A stretch of DNA of 16,197 bases from Vulcanimicrobiota bacterium (GCA_019233165.1 JAFAMS010000394.1:1-16197); one strand, 5' to 3'; shown: positions 6,491 through 14,229, counted from the stretch's first letter. Notes: generated by a model not told the origin, from the sequence alone. Numbers and translations: made by a program.

Positions 6491-7612
6491 GTGCACTCCC
6501 GTCTTCTGCTCTCGCTCGCTTTGGTGGCCTCGAGCATCCTATGGCTCGGCGCCACACCCCCCGCTCTACCGCCGCCGACGGCTGTCGTTTTTCCGCTCGT
6601 CGTCAACGGGGAGGCCGACAAAGACTCCGGGAGCCGGCTCGCGGTTCTCTTCGCGCAGCAGCTCGCGGACAGCGGCGTAAAGGTAGTACCGCCTCCGCCG
6701 GGGACGGCGCGAACCGACTATCTTTCGACCGCGCGCAAGATCGGTGCGGATTATTACGTAACGGGGTTCATCACGCCGCTCGGCGCGGAGGTGACCGTCG
6801 TCGAGCAGGTCGTCAGTACGACCAGTGGGACCGTCATCGCGAGTAATTCCGCGCAGCTTCTGACGTACGCAGACGCCAGCGGGCAAGGTGCAATCCTCGC
6901 CGCTTCCATTTTGCGTCACGCCGGACGCGCGCTTGCATCGCTCGGCGAGAACGCGCCGGCCGCCGCGACGCCGGCGCCAAAAGAATCGGGCAACGAAGCG
7001 AACCTGAACGGCCTCGGGAACATCTTCAAGCATAAGTCGAAAGCCTCACCTTCGCCGAAGCCGAGCGCCGCGGCGGTAGCAGCCGCGACGCCGGTGGCGA
7101 CCGCTGCGCCGAAGCCGCAGGCGACCGCGATGGCCACGGCGCTTCCGCCGCCGGCCGCGACGCCCGCCGCCGTCGCCGTAAACGCACCTGCGGGAACGAC
7201 GCAAGCGAATCGCGTCGTCATCTTCGATTTCGGCGGTACGGCAGCGAGCGATCGGCGCGCGTACGCACGCAACGATCTGCTGGCGCGACTCGGAAAGAGC
7301 GGCCAACCCGTCGCCGCCGTCGCCGCCTTTGCGCCCAGCGATCTGATTGCGAACGCCCCGGATTTGTGCACGAAGAACGGCGCGAAGGTCTTCGTCGACG
7401 GTCAGCTCGCGACGCGTGACGGCGACGGACAATTCGGGCCGAGCACGATCGCGCAATTCGACGTGCGGGCGATCGATTGCACCGGACGCGTTCTCTTCCA
7501 GGACCGTTTCGAGCGCGACGGAATGGGACGCAAGAACTGGGAACGTGCGATCGATAACGCGGTAGCTGCAGCCTTCTCACCGTTGGCACGCGTGCTGGGA
7601 ACGGGCAACTAG
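6491..7612 (+). CDS. Secreted two-domain protein of unknown function with Ala/Pro linker
   Basis: The 373-residue protein has a signal peptide (LLLSLALVASSILWLGA, residues 5-21). The first domain (about 30-145) begins with TAVVFPLVVNG and has GADYYVTGFITPLGAEVTVV, which resembles the nucleotide-free alpha/beta domains of FlgO- or TolB-N-like envelope proteins. A low-complexity Ala/Pro/Thr/Lys linker spans about 150-240. The second domain (242-370) starts with the similar pattern RVVIFDFGG and ends in a long helix; it has two cysteines (in PDLCTKNG and IDCTG) that could form a disulfide. So it may be two copies of one fold. GTG 6491 lacks a clear ribosome binding site. It follows yihY after 36 bases. 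I do not assign a function. Confidence 0.82.
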   Translation: MHSRLLLSLALVASSILWLGATPPALPPPTAVVFPLVVNGEADKDSGSRLAVLFAQQLADSGVKVVPPPPGTARTDYLSTARKIGADYYVTGFITPLGAEVTVVEQVVSTTSGTVIASNSAQLLTYADASGQGAILAASILRHAGRALASLGENAPAAATPAPKESGNEANLNGLGNIFKHKSKASPSPKPSAAAVAAATPVATAAPKPQATAMATALPPPAATPAAVAVNAPAGTTQANRVVIFDFGGTAASDRRAYARNDLLARLGKSGQPVAAVAAFAPSDLIANAPDLCTKNGAKVFVDGQLATRDGDGQFGPSTIAQFDVRAIDCTGRVLFQDRFERDGMGRKNWERAIDNAVAAAFSPLARVLGTGN

Positions 7613-7626
7613 CCTAGCCCGTTTCC
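7597..7626. terminator. Bidirectional hairpin terminator between convergent genes
   Basis: GGGAACGGGC (7597-7606) pairs with GCCCGTTTCC (7617-7626) in a 10-bp stem with one G-U pair on the plus strand and a 10-base loop. The loop region contains both stop codons, of the secreted protein (7610-7612) and of rimM (7614-7616). Only a TTT is present on the 3' side, so termination may be partial. Position between two convergent transcription units supports the call. Confidence 0.55.
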
Positions 7627-8084
7627 GGTTCTCCCTCGACCAGCCCCGGCGGCAATTCGACGCGAACGATGCGCGCCGCGGGATCGACGTCGCGGACGAA
7701 GGCGCGCACGAGCGGAACGAGCGCGCCCCCTTCGAGCTGGAGCACGTCTTGTGCCGGATAGTGCAGAATGCGCGCGACGGTTCCGATCGGCCGTTCTTCT
7801 TGCAACACCGTGCAGCCGATGAGATCGTCGTCGAAATACTCGTTCTCGGCCAGCTCGATCGCCGACCGCGAGACCTCGACCGAAGCCCCGACGAGCGGCT
7901 CTGCGTCGCTTGCGTTTTCTGCGCCGTCGAACGACGCGAGTTGCAGGCTCTTATGCCGCCGCGTCGCGGAGATGCGAAGACTCCGCGGCGCTCGCGCGTC
8001 CTCGAACCTCAACGTCACCTCGAGCCCTGGGGACAGCGCGTCCTCACCGACTCGCGTTGCGAGAATCTTCACCTCGCCTCGCAA
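7614..8084 (-). CDS. rimM: Ribosome maturation factor RimM; true start upstream of the TTG given
   Basis: The protein has the RimM N-terminal barrel (RGEVKILATR, LRISATRRHKSLQLASFDG, a DAEPLVGASVEV block) and the C-terminal PRC-barrel (YFDDDLIGCTVL, GTVARILHYPAQDVLQLE, VPLVRAFVRDVD). RimM assists 30S assembly at helix 31/33 of 16S rRNA through protein S19. The only normal start codon is TTG 8084. Yet coding similarity clearly runs further upstream, reading LGRIVGIFGLRGEVK from codon 8111, the universal RimM start. Codon 8111 is CTA, and no ATG, GTG or TTG exists before an upstream stop. GAGG at 8117-8120 would serve a start near 8111. So initiation is unusual, or the sequence has an error. 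It is the last gene of the operon; trmD and rplS, its usual followers, are absent. Confidence 0.88.
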   Translation of the reverse strand: MRGEVKILATRVGEDALSPGLEVTLRFEDARAPRSLRISATRRHKSLQLASFDGAENASDAEPLVGASVEVSRSAIELAENEYFDDDLIGCTVLQEERPIGTVARILHYPAQDVLQLEGGALVPLVRAFVRDVDPAARIVRVELPPGLVEGEPETG

Positions 8085-8118
8085 GCCGAAGATCCCTACG
8101 ATGCGGCCTAGCGAGACC

Positions 8119-8670
8119 TCAGGCGTCGGTGACCTCGGCTTGCGCCTCCGATTCGTCGTGATCGTCGCCCTCGTGCGCGTCGCCGTCGACGTCCTCGACC
8201 TCGATGATCTCGACGCCTACTTTCCCCTCGGCGCCTGCACGCACGAGCGTTCGTAGCGCCTGCGCGACGCGGCCGGAACGGCCGATCACCTTGCCGATGT
8301 CTTCCTGATCGACCTCGAGCTCGAGGACGGGTCCACGATCGCCCGGGACCGTTTGGACTGCGATCACCTCCGGTTTGCTGACCAGCTTTTGCGCGAGGAA
8401 ATACAGCAGCTCCGCGGCGCGCCGGCCGGCGACCGCAGCGTCGATAGGCTCGCGTTCGCGCCGCACCCTCCGCCCTCGGTCGCGGCGCTCCCCGCCGCGT
8501 TCCGCGCCGCCGCCACGCCTGCGCGGTGGGCCGCCTTCTTCGAGCTCGATGTCGTCGATGATCGTCTCGCCCGAAGCGAGCCGGCGGGCGCCCAGGGTCG
8601 GGCGGCGTTCCTCTTCTTCTTTCGGTTCGTCGTCGCCGAAGAGACCGAATTCGTCATCGAAAGCGCTCAT
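8119..8670 (-). CDS. khpA: KhpA-like KH-domain RNA-binding protein with long N-terminal extension
   Basis: The KH domain spans about residues 82-160. It has GRRAAELLYFLAQKLVSKPE, a VLELEVDQEDIGKVIGRSG block with GRSG (130-133) as the GxxG RNA-binding loop, and then RVAQALRTLVRAG and VGVEIIEVED. KhpA proteins between rpsP and rimM are usually about 75-80 residues; this one has 183. The extra N-terminus is acidic (1-22 and 36-46), then a Gly/Arg stretch (PPRRRGGGAERGGERR, 48-63) like a disordered RNA-binding tail. The C-terminus (161-183) is very acidic. ATG 8670 overlaps the rpsP stop as TAATG, which fixes the start. It likely acts on RNA, perhaps with KhpB; the partner gene is not in the window. 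Confidence 0.9.
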   Translation of the reverse strand: MSAFDDEFGLFGDDEPKEEEERRPTLGARRLASGETIIDDIELEEGGPPRRRGGGAERGGERRDRGRRVRREREPIDAAVAGRRAAELLYFLAQKLVSKPEVIAVQTVPGDRGPVLELEVDQEDIGKVIGRSGRVAQALRTLVRAGAEGKVGVEIIEVEDVDGDAHEGDDHDESEAQAEVTDA

Positions 8671-8966
8671 TACGCGCCTTCCTTCGAGCCCTTCGGCTTC
8701 TTCTTCGTCGTGGGAATCGGCCCGCGTTCGCAGATTCCGCGCTCGGCGAAGAGACGGCGAACCGGTTCCGAGGGCTGCGCGCCCTTCGAAAGCCATTCTT
8801 TCGCTTTGGCTTCGTCGACGACCAGCGTCTTCGGCTCGGTTCGCGGATTGTAGTGGCCGAGAATCTCGATGAAGCGCCCGTCGCGCGGGCTCTTCGAGTC
8901 GGCGACCACGAATCGGTACGTAGGTTGCTTCTTGGCGCCCATGCGCCGGAGTCTGATCTTCACCAT
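8670..8966 (-). CDS. rpsP: 30S ribosomal protein bS16
   Basis: The 98-residue protein begins [20 protein letters not shown], which is diagnostic for bS16. It continues with [16 protein letters not shown] and a [20 protein letters not shown] block. A basic tail of about 20 residues ([13 protein letters not shown] at the end) follows, a common bS16 length variant. It binds 16S rRNA and is needed for 30S assembly. It follows ffh after 46 bases with no strong ribosome binding site visible, and its stop overlaps the khpA start. The order ffh-rpsP-khpA-rimM is a widespread bacterial arrangement. Confidence 0.98.
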   Translation of the reverse strand: MVKIRLRRMGAKKQPTYRFVVADSKSPRDGRFIEILGHYNPRTEPKTLVVDEAKAKEWLSKGAQPSEPVRRLFAERGICERGPIPTTKKKPKGSKEGA

Positions 8967-9012
8967 TGGAGTGTGCGTCTGTCTTTCAGCGTGTCCGTAT
9001 GCGAGTGGGCGC

Positions 9013-10341
9013 TCATCGTCCCATGAGGCCCGCGAGCGGGAAGCGCGGCCGCTTCCCTCCCGAAAGTTGTTTCATCATCTGACGCGATTGCTCGAATTGT
9101 TTCACGAGACGGTTCACGTCGGCGACTTGCGTTCCGCTGCCGCCCGCGATCCGTTTGCGGCGGGAACCGTTGAGCAGTCCCGGGTTCGAGCGCTCGCGGC
9201 GCGTCATCGAGCAAATGATCGCTTCGATTTTGCTGAGGTCCCGCTCGTCGATCTCGGCATCGGCCGGGAGCGCCTTCGAGAGCCCCGGGATCATCTTGAC
9301 GAGCTCCGCCATCGAACCCATCTTGCGTACCTGTCGCAGCTGTGCGAGGAAGTCGTCGAGCGTGAAGTCTGCCTTGCGCAGTTTCGCCGCCAGCTCGCGC
9401 GCCTGGTCCTCGGAGTAAACGGCTTGCGTTTTTTCGATCAGCGTGAGGACGTCGCCCATCCCCAAGATCCGCGAGGCAAGGCGGTCGGGATAGAACGGCT
9501 CGAGCGCGCTCAATTTCTCGCCGACGCCGATGAACTTGATCGGCGCACCGGTGACCTGATGGATCGAGAGCGCCGCGCCGCCGCGGGTGTCGCCGTCGAG
9601 CTTCGTCAGGATCACGCCCGTGATTCCGAGACGCTCGTCGAACCCTTTGGCGACGTTCGTCGCTTCCTGACCGGTCATCGCATCCGCGACGAACAGGATC
9701 TCGGCCGGATTCGTCGCGGACTTGATCCGTTCGAGCTCCTGCATCAAGGCGTCGTCGATCTGCAGGCGACCCGCGGTGTCGACGATGACGGTAGGGATCC
9801 CGAGCCGTCGTGCCTCAGCGACGCCGTTCGAAGCGATGCGGACCGGATCGCCGCTCCCTTCGGCGTGCACCGGAATATCGATTTGCTTTCCGAGCGTTTG
9901 CAGCTGCGCGATCGCGGCGGGCCGTTGGACGTCTGCCGCGACAAGTAGCGAGCGGCGTCCCTGTTCCTTCAAACGAAGCGCCAGCTTCCCGGCCTGCGTC
10001 GTCTTCCCCGAGCCCTGCAGTCCGACGAGCATGATCGTGGTCGGCGGCGCGTCGGCGAATTGCAGACGCGCTTGCGCTCCGCCGAGCAGCGTCACCAGCT
10101 CGTCGTGAACGATCTTGATAACCGATTGCGCCGGCGTCAGCGACGTCAAGACGTCGGCTCCGACCGCGCGCTCCCGGATCCGCGCGATGAACTCTTTGGC
10201 GACGCTCAGATTGACGTCGGCCTCGAGCAACGCGATGCGAACTTCACGCAACACCTCCGCGACGTCAGCCTCGGTGAGGCGACCGCGGGAGCGGAGCCGT
10301 TGAAAGATCGCGCTGAGGCGATCGGAGAGCGCTTCGAGCAT
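9013..10341 (-). CDS. ffh: Signal recognition particle protein Ffh (SRP54)
   Basis: All three domains are present in 442 residues. The N helical bundle (1-95) includes [15 protein letters not shown]. The GTPase domain (about 96-295) has G1 GLQGSGKTT (107-115), DTAGR (188-192) and TKLD (246-249), plus the SRP-specific [14 protein letters not shown]. The Met-containing M domain (about 325-430) has the signature [20 protein letters not shown] and ends with MMKQLSGG. Ffh binds 4.5S/SRP RNA and signal sequences and docks with FtsY at the membrane. The SRP RNA gene and ftsY are not in the window. The start ATG 10341 lies 6 bases after the acpP stop, so expression is tied to fatty acid synthesis genes. 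The length is normal. Confidence 0.98.
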   Translation of the reverse strand: MLEALSDRLSAIFQRLRSRGRLTEADVAEVLREVRIALLEADVNLSVAKEFIARIRERAVGADVLTSLTPAQSVIKIVHDELVTLLGGAQARLQFADAPPTTIMLVGLQGSGKTTQAGKLALRLKEQGRRSLLVAADVQRPAAIAQLQTLGKQIDIPVHAEGSGDPVRIASNGVAEARRLGIPTVIVDTAGRLQIDDALMQELERIKSATNPAEILFVADAMTGQEATNVAKGFDERLGITGVILTKLDGDTRGGAALSIHQVTGAPIKFIGVGEKLSALEPFYPDRLASRILGMGDVLTLIEKTQAVYSEDQARELAAKLRKADFTLDDFLAQLRQVRKMGSMAELVKMIPGLSKALPADAEIDERDLSKIEAIICSMTRRERSNPGLLNGSRRKRIAGGSGTQVADVNRLVKQFEQSRQMMKQLSGGKRPRFPLAGLMGR

Positions 10342-10347
10342 AGGGTC

Positions 10348-10602
10348 CTAGCCGGTCGAACCTCCGGTGAGGGAGTCGACCTTTGCGACGGCATCGCCGA
10401 CCGTCTTGATCTTCTCCGCTTCCTCGTCTGGGATGTCGATGTTGAACTCCGTCTCGAACGCCATCACCAATTCGACCTGATCGAGCGAGTCGGCGCCGAG
10501 ATCGTCGGTAATCGACGCTTCGGGCGTGACTTCACTCTCTTCGACGCCGAGCTGCTCGACGATGATCTTCTTGACCTTATCGAAGGTCGCGGCTGAGGAC
10601 AT
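10348..10602 (-). CDS. acpP: Acyl carrier protein
   Basis: The 84-residue protein is acidic and has the phosphopantetheine site [12 protein letters not shown] with Ser39. Around it are the usual helices ([17 protein letters not shown] and [17 protein letters not shown]). It carries growing acyl chains in the type II fatty acid synthase. ATG 10602 has AAGGAG four bases upstream (10607-10612), one of the best ribosome binding sites in the window, as expected for a highly expressed protein. It follows fabG after 30 bases and is followed by ffh; fabF, which often comes next, is missing. Confidence 0.98.
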   Translation of the reverse strand: MSSAATFDKVKKIIVEQLGVEESEVTPEASITDDLGADSLDQVELVMAFETEFNIDIPDEEAEKIKTVGDAVAKVDSLTGGSTG

Positions 10603-10632
10603 GGAGCTCCTTCCTTATCTTCATAGCGAAGG

Positions 10633-11382
10633 TTACGACGTAACGAGGCCGCCGTCGACGACGATCGTTTGACCCGTGATGTACGACGCGGCGTCGGAAC
10701 ACAAGAAGCGCACGACGCCGGCGACGTCTTCCGGTTTTCCCATGCGGCCGAGGGGGATCGACCCCAAGTACTGCGTCTTCGCTGACTCCGGCATCGCTTC
10801 GGTCATCGCCGTTTCGATGAACCCCGGCGCGACGGCGTTGACTCTTACCCCCCGCGACCCCAACTCCTTTGCCAGCGACTTGGCAAGACCGAGCAGTCCG
10901 GCTTTGGTCGCCGCGTACATCGACTGGCCGGCGTTCCCGGTCAGGCCTACGATGCTCGAGATGAAGACGATCGACCCGCCCCGCTGGCGCAGCATCGGTT
11001 TGGCGACGGCCGCCGAGAGGTGGAACGCTGATTTCAGGTTGACGTTGAGAAGTCGCTCCAGCTCGGAGGAGCGCAGTCTCAGAATGAGCCTGTCGATCGC
11101 CTGGCCCGCGTTCGCGATCGCGAAGTCGAGCCGGCCGAAGCTCTCGAGAGCGCCTTCGACGGCGCGATGGACGGCCTTCTCATCCGCGACGTCGGCGACG
11201 ACGATCTCGGCTTTACCGGTGGGATGCGCGTCTTTGCAAGCCGCCAGCGTGTGAGAGAGCGCCGCTTCATCGCGTCCGAGAAGCGCGAGATCCGCGCCGG
11301 AGGCGGCGAACTCGATCGCAATCGCCCGGCCGATCCCGCGGCTCGCACCTGTAATGAGCGCCGTGCGTCCGGAAAATTCCAT
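10633..11382 (-). CDS. fabG: 3-oxoacyl-[acyl-carrier-protein] reductase FabG
   Basis: The 249-residue SDR has TGASRGIG (11-18), a DVAD block for adenine binding, NAG (91-93), Asn115, Ser143, Tyr156 and Lys160 (YAATKAG). It closes with [14 protein letters not shown] and [14 protein letters not shown]. It reduces 3-oxoacyl-ACP with NADPH in fatty acid elongation. Its place between fabD and acpP makes FabG far more likely than another SDR. ATG 11382 overlaps the fabD stop as TGATG, which fixes the start and indicates translational coupling. The frame stays open upstream to 11568 inside fabD, but that part is an Arg-rich shadow. The fabG-specific motif NAGITRDNL is altered to NAGQAIDRL. Confidence 0.95.
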   Translation of the reverse strand: MEFSGRTALITGASRGIGRAIAIEFAASGADLALLGRDEAALSHTLAACKDAHPTGKAEIVVADVADEKAVHRAVEGALESFGRLDFAIANAGQAIDRLILRLRSSELERLLNVNLKSAFHLSAAVAKPMLRQRGGSIVFISSIVGLTGNAGQSMYAATKAGLLGLAKSLAKELGSRGVRVNAVAPGFIETAMTEAMPESAKTQYLGSIPLGRMGKPEDVAGVVRFLCSDAASYITGQTIVVDGGLVTS

Positions 11383-12338
11383 CAGTGCGCGGGAGCGGGT
11401 GCTCCGAGCTTCGCATGGAGCTTTTCGATTCCGGCTCGATCCGAGACGCTGACGATCTCCGGCGCGCCGGCGAGTCGCCGCAACATCGGACCGAGCACCG
11501 GACTCGCGCCGAACTCGACGACGAGATCGAGCTCGCTTTCCAAGAGGCGCAGAGACGTCGCGTGCCACAGCACTTCGGCCGTGACCGAACGAACGAGGTT
11601 CTCTTTGATGTGCGCGACGTCGCGGTACGGCTCGGCGTCGACGTTCGAGATGACGTCGAACTTCGGCAAGGCCACGCGCGCCCGCTCAACGTACGGCGCG
11701 AAGACCGGGACGGCGGGGTCCATTAATTCGCTGTGCCAGGCGCCCGCTACGTTCAAGGGCACGACCCGTTTCGCGCCCGCCTCCAAACACAAGTCGCCGG
11801 CGCGTCGAACCGCCTCGAGCTCGCCGGAGATGACGATTTGCGAGGGCGCATTGAAATTTGCGAGTTGAACGCGGCCACCGTCCGAACGAACCTGCTCGAC
11901 CGCAGCCTCGATCTCGTCGGCGTCCAGCCCGAGAACGGCCGCCATCCCACCGGCCACGAGCTCGGCCGCATGTTGCATCGCGGTACCGCGCGCGTTGACC
12001 AGCGCGAGCGCTGCGTCGAAATCCAGCGACGCGGCGAGCACGAGACTGCAATACTCGCCGAAGCTGTGTCCCGCCGAAACGACCGGAACGAAGCGCCCCT
12101 CGTTTTCGGTGACCGCCGCGGCGAGCGCGCAGTTCGTCACGAAGATCGCAGGTTGGCTGTATTTCGTATCGCGCAGTCGCTCTTCGGGACCTTCGCGACA
12201 AAGCGCGAGCAAGTCATAGCCGACGATCGGCGCGGCGCGCTCGAAGAGCTCGGCCGCTGCCGGCGCCCAGGCTGCGATCTCGGCGCCCATTCCGACGACC
12301 TGTGAACCCTGCCCGGGAAAAATGACGCCGACGCGCAT
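11382..12338 (-). CDS. fabD: Malonyl-CoA:ACP transacylase FabD
   Basis: The 318-residue protein begins [18 protein letters not shown], the family signature. It has the nucleophile in GHSFGEY with Ser92 (E. coli numbering is also 92; Phe replaces the usual Leu), Arg117 in the malonyl carboxylate-binding helix, and His202 in AWHSELM. Near the end lies [14 protein letters not shown]. FabD moves malonyl from CoA to ACP for chain extension. It starts 10 bases after the fabH stop and ends in an overlap with fabG. The length is normal for the family. Confidence 0.97.
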   Translation of the reverse strand: MRVGVIFPGQGSQVVGMGAEIAAWAPAAAELFERAAPIVGYDLLALCREGPEERLRDTKYSQPAIFVTNCALAAAVTENEGRFVPVVSAGHSFGEYCSLVLAASLDFDAALALVNARGTAMQHAAELVAGGMAAVLGLDADEIEAAVEQVRSDGGRVQLANFNAPSQIVISGELEAVRRAGDLCLEAGAKRVVPLNVAGAWHSELMDPAVPVFAPYVERARVALPKFDVISNVDAEPYRDVAHIKENLVRSVTAEVLWHATSLRLLESELDLVVEFGASPVLGPMLRRLAGAPEIVSVSDRAGIEKLHAKLGAPAPAH

Positions 12339-12348
12339 CAGGCGCGGC

Positions 12349-13329
12349 CTACGCCGCCCAGCGCCAGGCGACGGCTCCCCACGAAAGCCCGGCGCCGAAT
12401 CCCGTGAATACGATCAGGTCGCCGTCTTTGAGCTTGCGGTCGCGGCTCGCTTCCGAAAGCGCGAGCGGGATCGAAGCGGCGCTCGTGTTCCCGTACTCTT
12501 GAATGTTCACGATGACTTTTTCGGGCGGCATCGAGAGCCGCTGCGCGGCGGCGTCGATGATGCGGCGGTTCGCTTGGTGCGGGATGAGATACGACAGATC
12601 TTCGGGCTTGAGGTTTGCGCGGGAGAGCGCGGTCAGCGACGATTCGACCATGCGGTTCACGGCGAACTTGAAGACCTCACGGCCGGCCATGTGAATTTTG
12701 TCGCCGTGCGCGGCGAGGATCTCCGGCGTGAGCGGCGTTCGCGAGCCGCCTGCCGGAAGGTAAAGCGTCTCCGGCGTCGTCCCGTCGCTCCCCAAATCGG
12801 CGGCGAGAAACGAGTCTTCGGACGACTCCTCGAGGATCGCCGCGCCGGCGCCGTCTCCGAACAGGATCGCAGTCGAGCGGTCTTGATAGTTCACGAGCTT
12901 CGAGAGCGTTTCGGCGCCGATCAACATCACGCGCTTGTAGACGCCGGAACGGATCAAGCTCGAGACGACGGTCAGACCGTAGATGAAACCGCTGCAAGCG
13001 ATCTCGATGTCGAACGCCGGCTTCCCGGCGACGCCGAGCTTCGAGGCAACGATGCAGCCGGTCGCGGGAAAGGCAAAATCGGGCGTCACCGTGGCAACGA
13101 CGTAGCAGTCGACGTCCTTCGGTTTGAGCGAGGCATTCTGCAAGGCCATCTTCGCGGCCGCGATCGCCAAGTCGCTCGTCGCCTCGTCCGGTGCGGCGAT
13201 GTGCCGCCGCTTCATCCCCGTGCGGGTCGTGATCCACTCGTCGGAGGTGTCGAGGATCTTCTCGAGATCGTCGTTCGTCAGCACCTTCGCCGGAGCATAA
13301 TGCCCCAGCCCGGCCATGCGTACGCCCAT
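12349..13329 (-). CDS. fabH: 3-oxoacyl-[acyl-carrier-protein] synthase III FabH
   Basis: The 326-residue condensing enzyme has the triad Cys112 (IACSGFIYGL), His251 (IPHQANRRI) and Asn281 (EYGNTSAAS), plus DEWITTRTGMKRRHI and the C-terminal GFGAGLSWGAVAWRW. It starts fatty acid synthesis by condensing a short acyl-CoA with malonyl-ACP. ATG 13329 gives the usual N-terminus (MGVRMAGLGHYAPAKVLTN) and has GGAG about ten bases upstream. A further in-frame ATG at 13317 is possible. The 116-base gap upstream, towards rpmF, carries strong hairpins. plsX, which commonly sits in this gap in other bacteria, is absent. Confidence 0.97.
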   Translation of the reverse strand: MGVRMAGLGHYAPAKVLTNDDLEKILDTSDEWITTRTGMKRRHIAAPDEATSDLAIAAAKMALQNASLKPKDVDCYVVATVTPDFAFPATGCIVASKLGVAGKPAFDIEIACSGFIYGLTVVSSLIRSGVYKRVMLIGAETLSKLVNYQDRSTAILFGDGAGAAILEESSEDSFLAADLGSDGTTPETLYLPAGGSRTPLTPEILAAHGDKIHMAGREVFKFAVNRMVESSLTALSRANLKPEDLSYLIPHQANRRIIDAAAQRLSMPPEKVIVNIQEYGNTSAASIPLALSEASRDRKLKDGDLIVFTGFGAGLSWGAVAWRWAA

Positions 13330-13335
13330 TTTAAA

Positions 13336-13379
13336 GGCGCTCCGCCCCAGGCTCCGCGCCCCCCATGCTCTGCATGGGG
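13336..13379. repeat. Two adjacent inverted repeats in the rpmF-fabH gap
   Basis: CCCCATGC (13361-13368) and GCATGGGG (13372-13379) form a perfect 8-bp stem with a TCT loop. Directly next to it, GGCGC (13336-13340) and GCGCC (13356-13360) form a second, looser inverted repeat that also holds a direct repeat of GCTCCGC. On the transcribed minus strand the hairpins lie just upstream of the fabH ribosome binding site. No T-run follows, so a classical terminator is unlikely. A REP-like extragenic palindrome, or a leader structure tuning fabH, are the alternatives. Confidence 0.5.
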
Positions 13380-13445
13380 CCCCCAACTGTCGACCCCTGC
13401 ATCATTTCGATAAACTCACGATTCCCCGAGGGGGGTCGTAATGCA

Positions 13446-13649
13446 CTAGTGCTGGTGCTCCGCAGGCTCGTCTTTCGGCGTGACGACTTGGCGGCCGTCG
13501 TACATGCCGCAGTTCGCACAGACGAAATGCGGCCGCTTCGGCTGGTGGCACTGCGGGCACTCGACCGCGGTGACGGGAGAGAGCTTCCAGTTCGCCGCGC
13601 GGCGGCTGCGCGTCTTCGAGCGCGGGGTCTTCCACTTAAGGTTCGCCAT
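13446..13649 (-). CDS. rpmF: 50S ribosomal protein bL32
   Basis: The 67-residue protein has a basic N-terminus (MANLKWKTPRSKTRSRRAAN) and the bL32 zinc ribbon with Cys31, Cys34, Cys44 and Cys47 (CPQC, then PHFVCANCGMYDGRQV). It is therefore the zinc-binding, C+ form. The usual second residue set (AVPKR) is changed to ANLKW. ATG 13649 lies inside the end of the DUF177 gene (14-base overlap) with GAAGGT upstream. DUF177-rpmF is one of the most conserved bacterial gene pairs. A short His-containing tail (EPAEHQH) ends the protein. Confidence 0.97.
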   Translation of the reverse strand: MANLKWKTPRSKTRSRRAANWKLSPVTAVECPQCHQPKRPHFVCANCGMYDGRQVVTPKDEPAEHQH

Positions 13650-14097
13650 GATCGCATCTACCTTCGTTGAGATTGCGCCCGCACTGCGGGCAGAGTCCGG
13701 GACAGTCCTCGGAACACAACGCTCCCATCGGGAGCGCCGTTACCGTCAGCTGTCGCACCAGGTCACCGAGATCGAGCCGTTCGCCGACGAGGACGTTTCC
13801 ATCCGCGAAGGGGTCTGCTTCCTCGCCGGCAGCGACGCGCTCGTCGACGTCGAGGTGGAGCGGGATTCGAACTTCCCCGAGGCAGCGCCGGCAATCCGCC
13901 ACGACCTCGGCGTCGATCGTCCCCTGGATCCGGATCCCCCGGTCAACGCCGCGCAAGTCGAGCACGACGTGCGCGGGCTCGACGAAGCGAAGCTCGTCAA
14001 AGGCCGGGACGTCGATAAGCGAATCGACGGCGATCGTTCGGCGACCGGGCCCCAAAAGGGCCCCGACGTCGAGCGTGTTCTTGATCGAGGAAGCCAT
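13636..14097 (-). CDS. DUF177/YceD-family protein, 23S rRNA accumulation-associated
   Basis: The 153-residue protein has the DUF177 pattern: an early strand VPAFDELRFVEPAHVVLDLR, the CRRCLGEV motif (Cys69, Cys72), the acidic middle, then LDLGDLVRQLTVTALPMG and a Cys-rich end CPGLCPQCGRNLNEGRC (Cys132, Cys136, Cys139, Cys148). The family is linked to 23S rRNA processing or accumulation in E. coli (YceD) and in chloroplasts. ATG 14097 was chosen because the 14 residues before it (from 14139) are not family-like. It is the first gene of the long operon, with a promoter at 14148-14177. No strong ribosome binding site is visible. Confidence 0.93.
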   Translation of the reverse strand: MASSIKNTLDVGALLGPGRRTIAVDSLIDVPAFDELRFVEPAHVVLDLRGVDRGIRIQGTIDAEVVADCRRCLGEVRIPLHLDVDERVAAGEEADPFADGNVLVGERLDLGDLVRQLTVTALPMGALCSEDCPGLCPQCGRNLNEGRCDHGEP

Positions 14098-14147
14098 GGA
14101 AACAGAGACCAGGGGCCCCCACGCGTGAGGACCCCTCAAACCGCATT

Positions 14148-14177
14148 ATCGTATGCGCCGCCCCGGACCCTTGTCAA
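14148..14177 (-). promoter_or_regulatory. Main promoter of the DUF177-rpmF-fab-ffh-rimM operon
   Basis: On the minus strand a perfect -35 TTGACA (14172-14177) is followed after 18 bases by TACGAT (14148-14153), four of six matches to the -10 consensus. Another AT-rich block, TAAT, follows directly. The DUF177 start codon is about 50 bases downstream. The leader contains the 8-bp palindrome CACGCGTG (14120-14127) inside a GC-rich hairpin region, which could be a leader structure. Confidence 0.6.
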
Positions 14178-14205
14178 ACCACAGCCCGGTCGCGATGGGA
14201 GGAGC

Positions 14206-14229
14206 GGGGCCACGGGGGCCCCGGAGGTG
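14206..14229 (+). promoter_or_regulatory. GC hairpin abutting the ribosome binding site of the small coiled-coil gene
   Basis: GGGGCC (14206-14211) and GGCCCC (14217-14222) form a 6-bp stem with a 5-base loop, ending exactly where GGAGGTG (14223-14229) begins. That Shine-Dalgarno sequence is one of the strongest in the window and fixes ATG 14234 as start. The hairpin could affect access to it, but in GC-rich DNA such stems also arise by chance. Confidence 0.35.

Noticed and set aside
5431..6846. Plus-strand open frame of 471 codons overlapping yihY in another frame
   Set aside because: Arg-rich shadow with no domain. The YihY frame has coherent membrane helices and family motifs.
7031..7200. 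DNA repeat in the linker of the secreted protein
   Set aside because: The Ala/Pro/Thr codons give low complexity but no regular repeat unit at the nucleotide level.
8869..9948. Plus-strand open frame of 359 codons antisense to ffh
   Set aside because: The composition is that of a reverse-complement of a GC-rich gene (Arg/Asp/Leu repeats). The ffh motifs on the other strand are unambiguous.
11383..11568. N-terminal extension of fabG
   Set aside because: The added 62 residues are an Arg/Ser-rich shadow of fabD. The TGATG overlap at 11380-11384 sets the start.
12322..13413. Plus-strand open frame of 363 codons antisense to fabH
   Set aside because: No recognisable motif; complete catalytic triad of FabH on the minus strand.
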